DNA of 52,528 bases from a virus, in IMG/VR virus record IMGVR_UViG_3300050821_012662, positions 1 through 52,528 of that record. One strand, given 5' to 3'. The translations under genes were made by a program, and so were the position numbers. Numbering within the stretch: position 1 is the stretch's first letter; every line of letters starts with the position of its first letter. The notes under the pieces are model-generated. The model did no database searches. It saw nothing but the letters and a program-made list of their open reading frames with translations, and was not told the DNA's origin. This document shows, in pieces, positions 7,642 to 14,231 of the stretch.

Positions 7642-8414
7642 CTCACCTCCTCTGGCGCCGCTCTCAGCAGCCTGTCCGCCGTCTCACCCCACCCAGTCAG
7701 CGCGCGCCGCACCTCGGTCACGTCCTTTCCGACGGCGTATCGCCCAGCGCGGTGGGACTTCCACTTGCACAGCACCGTCTCGACCTCCTGCGGTCCGCAG
7801 GCCCGGTCGAAACCGGGGGGAGCGCGTCGTCGTCCGAAGTACCGCAGGAGGTCGCGATAGTGGTCCTGAACGCCTCGGCCCTCGGTCTCCACGAGAAGGT
7901 CGAGCGTGGACCTCGGCTCCGCGTATATCAGTCCGACGTCCGCGGCGAACGTCACGCGCTGCCCCGCGCACCGCTCCAGCATGTCGGCCGCCTTGAAGGC
8001 GATCCACGGTCCGTGCAGCGGCCACTCTCTGACCGCGCTCATGACCTCGGCGTCTGTCCGCAGGGAGGACAGGCTCTCGACCCAGTGCTCGGGGCTCTCC
8101 CGAGCGAGCCAGTCGACCGTTCTGACGCAGACGGCTCCGCGAAAGTGACGCCGCTCTGCCGCGCGTGGCCACCGCTCGCCTCTCGGCGTCGGCGCCGCGT
8201 TCTCGGCCGCGACGCGCACGACTCGCCAGTAGTCGTCGCTCTCGTGCTCGCTGAGCCACGCCGCCGCGCCCAGATGATAGAAGCACCAGTACGCCGTCAG
8301 CAGGCGGCAGAGCTGTGGCCGACGCAGACGCGCGCCGTGTATGGCCACGTACACCGGGTCCAGATCTCTGGTTCTCAACAGCTCGTCACCGAAATCTCTT
8401 ATGCCCAGCGTCAC
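7638..8414 (-). CDS. Alpha-glutamyl/putrescinyl thymine pyrophosphorylase-like (aGPT-PPlase) protein, 258 aa
   Basis: The GTG at 8414 overlaps the FAD-enzyme stop (GTGA). LTAYWCFYHLGAAAWLSEHE (about 39-58), then WPRAAERRHFRG and HGPWIAFKAADMLER, match the DNA-glycosylase-like helical family described as aGPT-PPlase. Members have been shown to act as amino acid:DNA transferases, replacing the phosphorylated 5-hydroxymethyl group with an amino acid. Translationally coupled between the FAD enzyme and the kinase, it is the likely transferase of this pathway. The identity of the transferred amino acid cannot be read from the sequence. Confidence 0.7.
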   Translation of the reverse strand: MTLGIRDFGDELLRTRDLDPVYVAIHGARLRRPQLCRLLTAYWCFYHLGAAAWLSEHESDDYWRVVRVAAENAAPTPRGERWPRAAERRHFRGAVCVRTVDWLARESPEHWVESLSSLRTDAEVMSAVREWPLHGPWIAFKAADMLERCAGQRVTFAADVGLIYAEPRSTLDLLVETEGRGVQDHYRDLLRYFGRRRAPPGFDRACGPQEVETVLCKWKSHRAGRYAVGKDVTEVRRALTGWGETADRLLRAAPEEVR

Positions 8415-9223
8415 GACAGCACCTCCCTCGCGATTCTGCGCGCCGCCCAGGCGGCGGCGGCCGTTCCGTTCTTCGCGCCGCCCGTCGCGGCCCACACGCG
8501 CCCGCGTCTGCGCACCAGGCACGGCTCGCCACTGGTCTCAGCGTACGGTCTCGCGCCCAGAATGCTGATGGTCCTCTCGACCGCGCATCCGGTGACCGCC
8601 AGGCATCTCGCCAGCGAGGCTCTCGCTCTCTCGTCGGTAATTCTCTTGAGCGCCGAACCGTCCCCTGCCCACGATCTGCCGTCCAGCATGTCGAACGCCA
8701 CCACCTGTCGGTAGGGCGCCCAGACGCTGATCACGGCGCGTCCGATGGCTGGTCCCCTGTGCGCCCAGCCCCAGCGACTCTCCACGGTGCCGACCCACGG
8801 ACAGAGGCTCTGCGTCCACACGCCGGCCGCCACCACGACGCCTCTGCGCGCCCCGAGCGTCTCGCCGCTTCTCAGCCGCACTCCGTCGTCGAAGACGCTC
8901 TCGCAAACGCCTCTCGTCTGCGCCGCGCCGAGCACGGTGGCGGGCTCCACGCAGTGACAGGTCGCGTGCCTGCCCAGAGGCAGCGAGAACCGCACGTCGC
9001 GCACGCCGTACAGCTCGCTCAGCATCTCCAGCGCCTCGCTCAGGTCGCTGGTGGTCATGCTGCCCACCCAGCTCGGGCGGATGACACAGCCCGCCGCCGC
9101 CGAGCCCGCGCCCTCGCGGTCGTCCGACACGACCGTCGCGACTGCCCCCTCGCGCGCCAGCCACGCGGCCGCGATCTTGCCGAAGAGACCACCGCCCACG
9201 ACGATCACGTCGCTCGTCGTCAC
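8411..9223 (-). CDS. FAD-dependent oxidoreductase, glycine/D-amino-acid oxidase-like, 270 aa
   Basis: GTG at 9223, AGGAGG five bases upstream, and GTGA overlap with the methyltransferase gene. The N-terminal VIVVGGGLFGKIAAAWLAR (about 6-24) is the GxGxxG dinucleotide-binding motif of the DAO fold. RGVVVAAGVWTQSL in the middle and WAATGGAKNGTAAAAW near the C-terminus are the later FAD contacts. At 270 aa it is shorter than typical DAO enzymes (350-400). In phage hypermodification, flavin enzymes trim a glycine installed on thymidine to an aminomethyl group. That reaction is the best inference here from the neighbours. Confidence 0.75.
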   Translation of the reverse strand: MTTSDVIVVGGGLFGKIAAAWLAREGAVATVVSDDREGAGSAAAGCVIRPSWVGSMTTSDLSEALEMLSELYGVRDVRFSLPLGRHATCHCVEPATVLGAAQTRGVCESVFDDGVRLRSGETLGARRGVVVAAGVWTQSLCPWVGTVESRWGWAHRGPAIGRAVISVWAPYRQVVAFDMLDGRSWAGDGSALKRITDERARASLARCLAVTGCAVERTISILGARPYAETSGEPCLVRRRGRVWAATGGAKNGTAAAAWAARRIAREVLS

Positions 9224-9789
9224 GTCTTCCTCCTCAGGCAGATCACGCGCCACCTGAGCACGGGCACCTTCTCGGCCACGCGCCAGTCCGCGGACGCGAC
9301 TGCTCTCGCGAACCTTTTCTCGTCGTGCACGGCGGTCGTGGCGCCCAGCACGTACTCCGGCCCCAGCCTGATCGTCAGCACGACCCTGCTCCTGGCGACG
9401 CGGCAGCACTCCAGCAGCGCCCGCGTCATGTTCTCCTCGCTCATCAGGTTCAGCAGGCGCACGCACACGACCGAGTCGTGCGACTTGCTCGCGTGCTCCA
9501 GCGATGTCGCGTCGCCGACCGAGAGAGTAGTTTTGTCGCCCCCTCGCACTCTCCTTCTGGCCTCCGCGAGCATGTGCTCGGAGATGTCCACGCCGGTCAC
9601 TGCGAGCCCAAGAGATCGGTACAGACCGAGAAATCTCCCAGTGCCCACGGGCACGTCCAGCACGCTGCCCCGCGCGTCGCGCAGCATCCCAGCGACGACC
9701 TCGTTCTCTCTCAACCACCGCCGACGAGACTCGCGCGTCGCGTCGTACGAGCGAGCGGCGGACCTGCCGTATCTCTGACTCATCGTCAC
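9220..9789 (-). CDS. Class I SAM-dependent methyltransferase, 189 aa
   Basis: GTG at 9789 (an ATG follows at 9783). Motif I is LDVPVGTGRFLGLY, with VTGVDISEHMLAEA as the acidic strand 2 motif and VGDATSLEH and DSVVCVRLLNLMSEE as later cofactor motifs. It is a small-molecule-type Rossmann methyltransferase, without the DPPY or PC motifs of common DNA methyltransferases. It is the first gene of the overlapping block 9789-6179, so it may methylate an amino group on the modified base. The substrate is unknown. Confidence 0.75.
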   Translation of the reverse strand: MTMSQRYGRSAARSYDATRESRRRWLRENEVVAGMLRDARGSVLDVPVGTGRFLGLYRSLGLAVTGVDISEHMLAEARRRVRGGDKTTLSVGDATSLEHASKSHDSVVCVRLLNLMSEENMTRALLECCRVARSRVVLTIRLGPEYVLGATTAVHDEKRFARAVASADWRVAEKVPVLRWRVICLRRKT

Positions 9790-9835
9790 GCGCCTACCTC
9801 GCAGAACACGACGTGCGGATGCTTCTTGGTCATGA

Positions 9836-9967
9836 TCACGACGTCTTCTCCAGTTCTGCCCGCCGCTTCTCCGACGCGACCCGCGCCGCCGCCTCGTCCG
9901 CGCACGGCCCGTGCACGCGGCCTCGCTCGTCGACCCAGTGCCATCCGTAGTGCGCGGCCCGGAACAC
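9836..9967 (-). CDS. Possible small protein, 43 aa
   Basis: Starts at GTG 9967 and reads HYGWHWVDERGRVHGP in its first half, then a charged Ala-rich helix. Its TGA overlaps the GTG of a 17-codon frame (9786-9839), which in turn overlaps the methyltransferase GTG, forming a coupling chain. No strong ribosome-binding site is visible, so it is tentative. The remaining bases 9968-10062 hold only a 14-codon frame. Confidence 0.4.
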   Translation of the reverse strand: MFRAAHYGWHWVDERGRVHGPCADEAAARVASEKRRAELEKTS

Positions 9968-10062
9968 GTCTCAGGCGCGCTCGCCGCCCCTTCCGACCAC
10001 TCTGCCGCTGATCATCGCTCTATCCTCGCGTCCATCTTGTCAGATCTTCAGCCGAAGCCAGA

Positions 10063-10299
10063 TCACTCGTCGAACTCCAGCGCCAGTCTCACGACCTGTC
10101 CGACCCTGTGGATCGGCCTCTCGCTCCCGACGCGCGTCGCGTACGGCTCCGGCGCCTCCGTCACGATCCACCAGCCCGTGCTGACGTCGATCATGTCGGC
10201 GTCCAGGCCGACTCCTGTCGTGCCTGGACGCCTCCGCTTCTCGAAGCGCTCCTCGACGCGGGCGACGTGCGTGCGGGCGACGTAGCGGTGGACAGTCAT
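10063..10299 (-). CDS. Hypothetical protein, 78 aa
   Basis: ATG at 10299 overlaps the exonuclease stop (ATGA). The protein is basic in the first third (HVARVEERFEKRRRPG) and beta-rich later (GWWIVTEAPEPY, then VGQVVRLALEFDE). No family is recognised. It is probably co-translated with the exonuclease. Confidence 0.6.
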   Translation of the reverse strand: MTVHRYVARTHVARVEERFEKRRRPGTTGVGLDADMIDVSTGWWIVTEAPEPYATRVGSERPIHRVGQVVRLALEFDE

Positions 10300-10841
10300 C
10301 TCTCGCCTCGCAATTTTTCATTCGCACTGCGACAGCAGGCAGCCTGATGACGCGCGTCGTCGAGAGCATTGTGATACACACCCCGTCGAGGGACGGAGCG
10401 CTGATCATACCCGGCCAAGTCGTAGAGAGTGCGGGTGTCGCGCACGTTGTAAAATTTCCAAGGGACAGGCGCGTCGACAGCGCGGCAGACTGCCTCCCAG
10501 ATATTTGGATCGAAGTTGGCGCCCTGACTCCAGATCTTGAGATCAGCCTGGTAGCCGAGATCTCTGAACCAGATAGAAAACTCTTCGACCACAAATTCTA
10601 GTGGCTTGGCGTTGACATCCAGAGCTTCTTTCGCCTCTGGCGACTGACTCTGCCACCACTCTGCGGTGCCTTTCTCTATGTGCAGGCGAGCATAGAGACA
10701 ACTGCGAGTCTCGATGTTGGCGTAGAACGACTTCTCTGGCATCAGCTCGGGACCCGACAGGGTGAAAGCCACGGCGCCGATACTGCGAACAGCGCAGCCT
10801 GGAGACGTCCCCCAAGTTTCAAGATCGAGCATCACTTCCAT
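10296..10841 (-). CDS. 3'-5' exonuclease of the Rv2179c/DexA-like DEDDh type, 181 aa
   Basis: ATG at 10841 with GGAGGAGG upstream; GTG at 10835 or ATG at 10832 are alternatives. MLDLETWGTSPG is Exo I (DxE), SQGANFDPNIWE is Exo II (Asp) and YHNALDDARHQA is Exo III (HxxxxD), giving a complete DEDDh set. Length suits the phage/mycobacterial family of RNA- or DNA-degrading exonucleases. Likely in nucleic-acid processing during replication; a distinct DEDDh enzyme lies at 12842-13612. Confidence 0.85.
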   Translation of the reverse strand: MEVMLDLETWGTSPGCAVRSIGAVAFTLSGPELMPEKSFYANIETRSCLYARLHIEKGTAEWWQSQSPEAKEALDVNAKPLEFVVEEFSIWFRDLGYQADLKIWSQGANFDPNIWEAVCRAVDAPVPWKFYNVRDTRTLYDLAGYDQRSVPRRGVYHNALDDARHQAACCRSANEKLRGER

Positions 10842-10968
10842 CTAGTGTCCTCCTCCGCTGGTCGTTGTCCTAGAGACAAGCACTTCCACGTCCGGCAGAC
10901 CGCGCACGCGGCGCGTCTCTTCTGCTCTGCCGTGCTCTGCCGTGCTCATCAGAGTAGCGCTCGTGCAT
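10832..10968 (-). pseudogene. Small Cys-rich protein gene, frame-disrupted at a 10-bp tandem repeat
   Basis: ATG at 10968 opens MHERYSDEHGRA. A convincing small zinc-protein tail in another frame (RRAACAVCRTWKCLSLGQRP) ends at a TGA at 10832-10834. That frame has no start codon of its own. Between them the plus strand carries TGCTCTGCCG twice (10923-10942). A third copy would join the two frames into a 48-residue protein. The tail's stop also forms a GTGA with a possible start of the exonuclease, which supports its being coding. Confidence 0.45.
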
Positions 10969-10975
10969 GTCGTCA

Positions 10976-11074
10976 TTAGTGAGAAGTCGCCATGACCATG
11001 TAGCATCCATGCATAGAAAGCCCGACGAATATGGCCAACGCTAACATCCTGATCGCGCTTGCTATCTCTGGCAT
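10976..11074 (-). CDS. Very small membrane protein, 32 aa
   Basis: ATG at 11074, preceded by AAGG at seven bases, ending in TAA at 10976. The sequence MLALAIFVGLSMHGCYMVMA is one hydrophobic segment. It overlaps the upstream 23-codon frame by 13 bases. Function unknown; length makes the call tentative. Confidence 0.4.
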   Translation of the reverse strand: MPEIASAIRMLALAIFVGLSMHGCYMVMATSH

Positions 11075-11133
11075 GTAATCGCCTTCTGAATGTACCACTC
11101 ATGGCCGACGCGAACGCGGATCTGGTCGGTCAT
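11062..11133 (-). CDS. Possible small peptide gene, 23 aa
   Basis: ATG at 11133 overlaps the stop of the 11130-12032 gene (ATGA) and reads MTDQIRVRVGHEWYIQKAI before a TAG. Coupling is its only support. It could equally be a chance frame between real genes. Confidence 0.35.
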   Translation of the reverse strand: MTDQIRVRVGHEWYIQKAITCQR

Positions 11134-12032
11134 CGGTAGACTCCTCGGGGACGGCCCTCGCCGTTCTGCACTCTCATCATCTTGTCGACCTCGCAACTGA
11201 GATGCTCGATGTCGCGCATCTCCAGCGCGGGCCAGTCTCTCTTGTTCTTCTGCGGCCAGTTCTTCTCGTCCCCCGACATCGCGAGCAGCTCCCGCATCTC
11301 GCCGACGAGCTCGTCCTGACTCAGCGACTTGTCGCGCTTGTCCCTGCCGGCTATCCGGTTCAGCCCCCTGCGAGCCCCCGGCCCCGCGTGCGCCCACGTC
11401 ATGATGTCCGGCGCGCGATCCAGCAGGCTCGTCCATCGCAGATCGGAGACGATCTCGTAGGAGTGGAAGCTGCCCATCCAGGGCTGCGCTCGGAACCAGA
11501 CATGCGCCTCCTGCAACGAGTACGGCGTCTTCTGCATCATGCACTCCGCAACGTCCCTCCACCCACTCTTCCTGTGAAAATTCTGCAGTACGCTCATCAC
11601 TCCATCCAGCTTGGATTTTCCCTGCGGACTAGAAATGATGTAGGCACCCGTAACAAAGGGACCTCGCTTTCCAACGAGCGCCAAGATGTTTCTCTTCAAC
11701 TCACTCGCCATCTCGGTCCTGTAGAACAGGTCGAACCCAGTTCGCCCACCGAGGTCTGGCTGACAAAACATCGCCTCGCCGACCTCGACCCGGTTGAGCA
11801 TGCGAAAGACCACCGTGGCCAGAAGCACCTCGGGTCGGTCGCGCATCGGGTCGCGCACGTGCTCCCGGAACCAGATTGTCGTGCGGTCGTCCTCGCGGCG
11901 AACGCAGGTGAAGCGATATCGCTGGAGAATCGGGTCGCGAGTCCACTCCTCGCGCGGTAGGCCGGCCCGTCGGCGCAGGAGAATATTTTGTCGCTCGCGG
12001 GCGTAGGCGAAGAAGGTGGAGGCGTGTTTCAC
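11130..12032 (-). CDS. aGPT-PPlase / 5-hmdU DNA kinase helical-domain family protein, 300 aa
   Basis: GTG at 12032 overlaps the upstream stop (GTGA). The N-terminal half has the family hallmark: FAYARERQNILLRRRAG (about 8-24), EWTRDPILQRYRFTCVRRED (about 29-48) and the Arg-rich segment after it. No Walker A motif is present, so the nucleotide-kinase half found in some fused members is absent. In the hypermodification literature this helical domain is associated with 5-hmdU DNA kinases and thymine pyrophosphorylase-like amino acid:DNA transferases. With the protein at 7638-8414 it gives this phage two such enzymes. Confidence 0.7.
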   Translation of the reverse strand: MKHASTFFAYARERQNILLRRRAGLPREEWTRDPILQRYRFTCVRREDDRTTIWFREHVRDPMRDRPEVLLATVVFRMLNRVEVGEAMFCQPDLGGRTGFDLFYRTEMASELKRNILALVGKRGPFVTGAYIISSPQGKSKLDGVMSVLQNFHRKSGWRDVAECMMQKTPYSLQEAHVWFRAQPWMGSFHSYEIVSDLRWTSLLDRAPDIMTWAHAGPGARRGLNRIAGRDKRDKSLSQDELVGEMRELLAMSGDEKNWPQKNKRDWPALEMRDIEHLSCEVDKMMRVQNGEGRPRGVYR

Positions 12033-12241
12033 AGCTCGTACCTCTTGAGATTCTCGTACGCTCTCAGCATAGCGACGACATCGTCCTCCGCCATCGCTCT
12101 CGTCACCGCGTCCAGGTCCGCTCGTATCATCGTCAGCGCGAACGCGCCTGCCGGTCCTATCTCAATATAGGTCGGCATCAGAACGTCTCGAACCCGAGCC
12201 ATCACGCGAGGAAGCGCGTCGCCAAGCGAGTCTACGGACAT
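12029..12241 (-). CDS. Small hypothetical protein, 70 aa
   Basis: ATG at 12241 with GGGAG eight bases upstream, so longer in-frame starts were rejected. The sequence is helical with PTYIEIGPAGAFALTMI in the middle and AYENLKRYEL at the end. Its leader (12242-12325) contains a perfect hairpin holding the ACTTTACTTCG element, suggesting independent control. Family not recognised. Confidence 0.65.
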   Translation of the reverse strand: MSVDSLGDALPRVMARVRDVLMPTYIEIGPAGAFALTMIRADLDAVTRAMAEDDVVAMLRAYENLKRYEL

Positions 12242-12270
12242 GATGTGATCTCCCGTATCTACAGAATGCG

Positions 12271-12307
12271 CCCGACCGAGGACGAAGTAAAGTCGCCCTC
12301 GGTCGGG
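12271..12307 (-). promoter_or_regulatory. Perfect 11-bp hairpin enclosing the ACTTTACTTCG element
   Basis: The plus-strand arms CCCGACCGAGG (12271-12281) and CCTCGGTCGGG (12297-12307) are perfectly complementary. The 15-base loop contains CGAAGTAAAGT (12283-12293), that is ACTTTACTTCG on the coding strand. No U-tract follows, so a plain terminator is unlikely. It lies in the only gap of this stretch, about 40 bases before the ATG at 12241. Likely a promoter, operator or mRNA-processing/leader element. Confidence 0.55.
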
Positions 12308-12325
12308 ACGGAGCGATCCCATCGC

Positions 12326-12684
12326 TCAAGACGAGACCCTATCGTGCGACGGGTCACCATGTGGGTCGGAGTGCTGAGCTCCAGTCTTGGGGTCCTCCGG
12401 GCTGATGTTCGCCGCGGACGGCGCGGCGGCCGACTCGAACACGCTCCTGAGCGTGCGAATTCTTCTGAGAGCAACCTCGATCTCGCGCTCCGCGATGGCG
12501 AGCGTGCTGCCGACGTTCTCGATCCTCGCGTACTCCAGCGGCACCTCGATCGTCGTCCATCGGTGCTCGCATCCGATCCAGACGCAGCGGCGCCGTCGCC
12601 TGATTCCGACGCTCGTATGGCGCGCGAGTCGACGACCTCGTCGCCTCGGCGACCGCACGCGGGGCACTGGCCCGACTAGCTCAT
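12326..12684 (-). pseudogene. NrdR-like zinc-ribbon protein gene, nonsense- and frameshift-disrupted
   Basis: The expected ATG (12684) makes an ATGA overlap with the membrane-protein gene, but its third codon is TAG. After it the frame reads GQCPACGRRGDEVVDSRAI, then the protein continues in another frame as GIRRRRRCVWIGCEHRWTTI. Together these give the CxxC...RRRRRC..CxHRWTT pattern of NrdR/Ogr-type zinc ribbons. One extra C beside 12606-12607 would rejoin the frames. Re-initiation at GTG 12667 would give an intact 113-residue protein lacking the first Cys pair. Probably decayed, or misread in the assembly. Confidence 0.55.
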
Positions 12685-12845
12685 GGTCTCGCCTCCGTCA
12701 TCGCGTATGCGCCCGCTAGCATCGCGAGAATGATCCATTTGATAGGCAGCGGAGTGATCCATCCTTCGGGATCCCGCGTGTGCCAGACGATCAAACCAAC
12801 CCAGAGAACGATCAGCACCGCGACGACGACGTGCAGCGATCTCAT
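12681..12845 (-). CDS. Small membrane protein, 54 aa
   Basis: ATG at 12845 overlaps the exonuclease stop (ATGA). Two hydrophobic stretches, HVVVAVLIVLWVGLIVW (about 5-21) and IKWIILAMLAGAYAM (about 35-49), flank a polar turn (HTRDPEGW). This is a two-span inner-membrane hairpin of unknown role. Confidence 0.65.
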   Translation of the reverse strand: MRSLHVVVAVLIVLWVGLIVWHTRDPEGWITPLPIKWIILAMLAGAYAMTEARP

Positions 12846-13612
12846 GCTCGCTTCTCCTTCTTGTCCAACCAGTGCTGAGCCGTGTATTTCTCATCATCCC
12901 CGAAATCACGCTTCAGGATCCACCTCATCATCCCCGGGTCCAGGTCCTCCCAGAGCTTCCCCCGATGCTGCCCGAATCGCACGGTGCGCAGCAGCACCGG
13001 CAGCGTCGTCAGCTCCAGCAGCCGCTCCACGGTCTCGGTCTCGAGCATTTGCTCCAGAATCGCGGCGGTCGTCAGTGCGTCGGCGAGCGCTCTGTGCGGA
13101 GCCAGTCCGCACAGAGGCACGTCTACTCCTAAGTAGTACCGCAGCACCTGATTGCTGTGGCTTGGAGCATCAGGAAAAAGATGCAAGGCTACGCGCCATG
13201 TGCATATTGTCCTTGGCGGCAGCAGATCGGGATGCACTCCAGACTGCACGAGCATCCGCCGATCGAAACCGGCGTTGTGGGCGACGAGCACGACGTCGTC
13301 GACCGCGGGGACATTCGCGACCTCACTCTCGCCGGGATGCCCGAGCTCAGGCAGACCTCTTCGCAGCAGAAGCGCCGCCACGCTCGGCGCGTCTCTCAGC
13401 TCGTCGTTGCCTATGTGGTGCGTCGCCCGCGCCTGGACCGACACCGGGCAGCTCGGCCTGATCAGCGTGCTCCACTGCGGCAGCGCCCGCCACGACAGAT
13501 CCCCCGGCGTCAGACTCACGATCGCGAGCTCCACCACCTGGTCCTGCTCCGTCAGTCCCGTCGTCTCCACGTCCACGACCGCCAGCCGCCATCTTATTCT
13601 CTTCGCTGACAC
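12842..13612 (-). CDS. DnaQ/ExoX-like 3'-5' exonuclease, 256 aa
   Basis: GTG at 13612 with GGGAG seven bases upstream. AVVDVETTGLTEQD (about 11-24) is Exo I, VLVAHNAGFDRRML (about 107-120) is Exo II and HRALADALTTA (about 178-188) is Exo III, a full DEDDh set. The C-terminus FGQHRGKLWEDLDPGMMRWI resembles the C-terminal motif of exodeoxyribonuclease X-type proteins. It probably trims single-stranded 3' ends during replication or repair. Confidence 0.85.
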   Translation of the reverse strand: MSAKRIRWRLAVVDVETTGLTEQDQVVELAIVSLTPGDLSWRALPQWSTLIRPSCPVSVQARATHHIGNDELRDAPSVAALLLRRGLPELGHPGESEVANVPAVDDVVLVAHNAGFDRRMLVQSGVHPDLLPPRTICTWRVALHLFPDAPSHSNQVLRYYLGVDVPLCGLAPHRALADALTTAAILEQMLETETVERLLELTTLPVLLRTVRFGQHRGKLWEDLDPGMMRWILKRDFGDDEKYTAQHWLDKKEKRA

Positions 13613-13757
13613 TTCTGATCTCCCTCTCGATCTCCGCGAGCGAGTCGGCCCACGCCGACAGATCGCTCCTTCTCGCCGATCGCCTCTCGAGCGTGAGAGA
13701 GATCTGGCCGGCCACTCTCGCCAGAGTCCTGTGCCATCGCTCCAGCTTGTCCCTCAC
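13347..13757 (-). CDS. Coiled-coil-like hypothetical protein; 3' extent uncertain
   Basis: GTG at 13757 overlaps the stop of the HNH-like gene (GTGA), so a gene starts here. The first 55 codons (RDKLERWHRTLARVAGQISL onward) are helical and charged and lie outside other genes. The frame then stays open for over 80 codons inside the exonuclease gene, where it looks like a shadow (Gly/Arg/Ala-rich). Either the overlap is real or a small indel hides an earlier stop; a TAA in another frame falls near 13595. Confidence 0.4.
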   Translation of the reverse strand: MRDKLERWHRTLARVAGQISLTLERRSARRSDLSAWADSLAEIEREIRSVSEENKMAAGGRGRGDDGTDGAGPGGGARDRESDAGGSVVAGAAAVEHADQAELPGVGPGAGDAPHRQRRAERRAERGGASAAKRSA

Positions 13758-14231
13758 GAACGATAGAATCCATTTCGATTCCTCTCTATGAACTCATCGT
13801 GAACCGCCGCTGCCTCTGCGACAAAGGTATATGTTCCAAGATCAAGGCACACGCCAGACAGTGTCTTTGCTCGCGCTCTCCATCTATAGTGATTTCTGGT
13901 GACACCTACGCGACCGCTCTCATTTTCTTTTGTGGCACGCATATTCAGCGCGTTCAACCTTCTAGTCGCCAATCGAAGCGTTCGACTCGTCTCCGTCCTT
14001 ATGATCTATCTCCTTCCAACCAGGGTCTTTTCCAGTCTGCAGTTTCCAGATAACTCGAGACGCGATGTACTTCACGTTCTCTATTCTTACGATTATACGC
14101 GCACCGTTCTTTCTAGAGTTGGCGCCAACAATCTTCCCCCTCTTTCTCAGGACACCTGTCGCAGGATCGTACGACAGAATCTTTCTCAAGATCTTCATCG
14201 AAGGAAGAACTAGCCGTTCACCTACACCCAT
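13754..14231 (-). pseudogene. HNH homing-endonuclease-like gene with AP2-like domain, disrupted
   Basis: ATG at 14231 overlaps the helicase 3' end. The first frame reads ILSYDPATGVLRKRGKI and a core HNH motif EIDHKDGDESNA before a TAG at 13962. The next frame continues at once with LRLATRRLNALNMRATKENE, then an AP2-like segment (GVTRNHYRWRAR, VAEAAAVHDEF). In intact relatives DHxxGxxxxN is followed by an N-L-R-L-A-T segment in one frame. Here four or five codons seem to be lost around CTTCGATTGG (13968-13977), consistent with deletion between direct repeats. Likely an inactivated free-standing homing endonuclease. Confidence 0.65.

Noticed and set aside
10842-10976. 44-codon frame starting at a TAATG overlap
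   Set aside because: The translation (Thr/Ser/Gly-rich) is less protein-like than the Cys-rich alternative in the same bases. Kept as a competing reading, not a feature.
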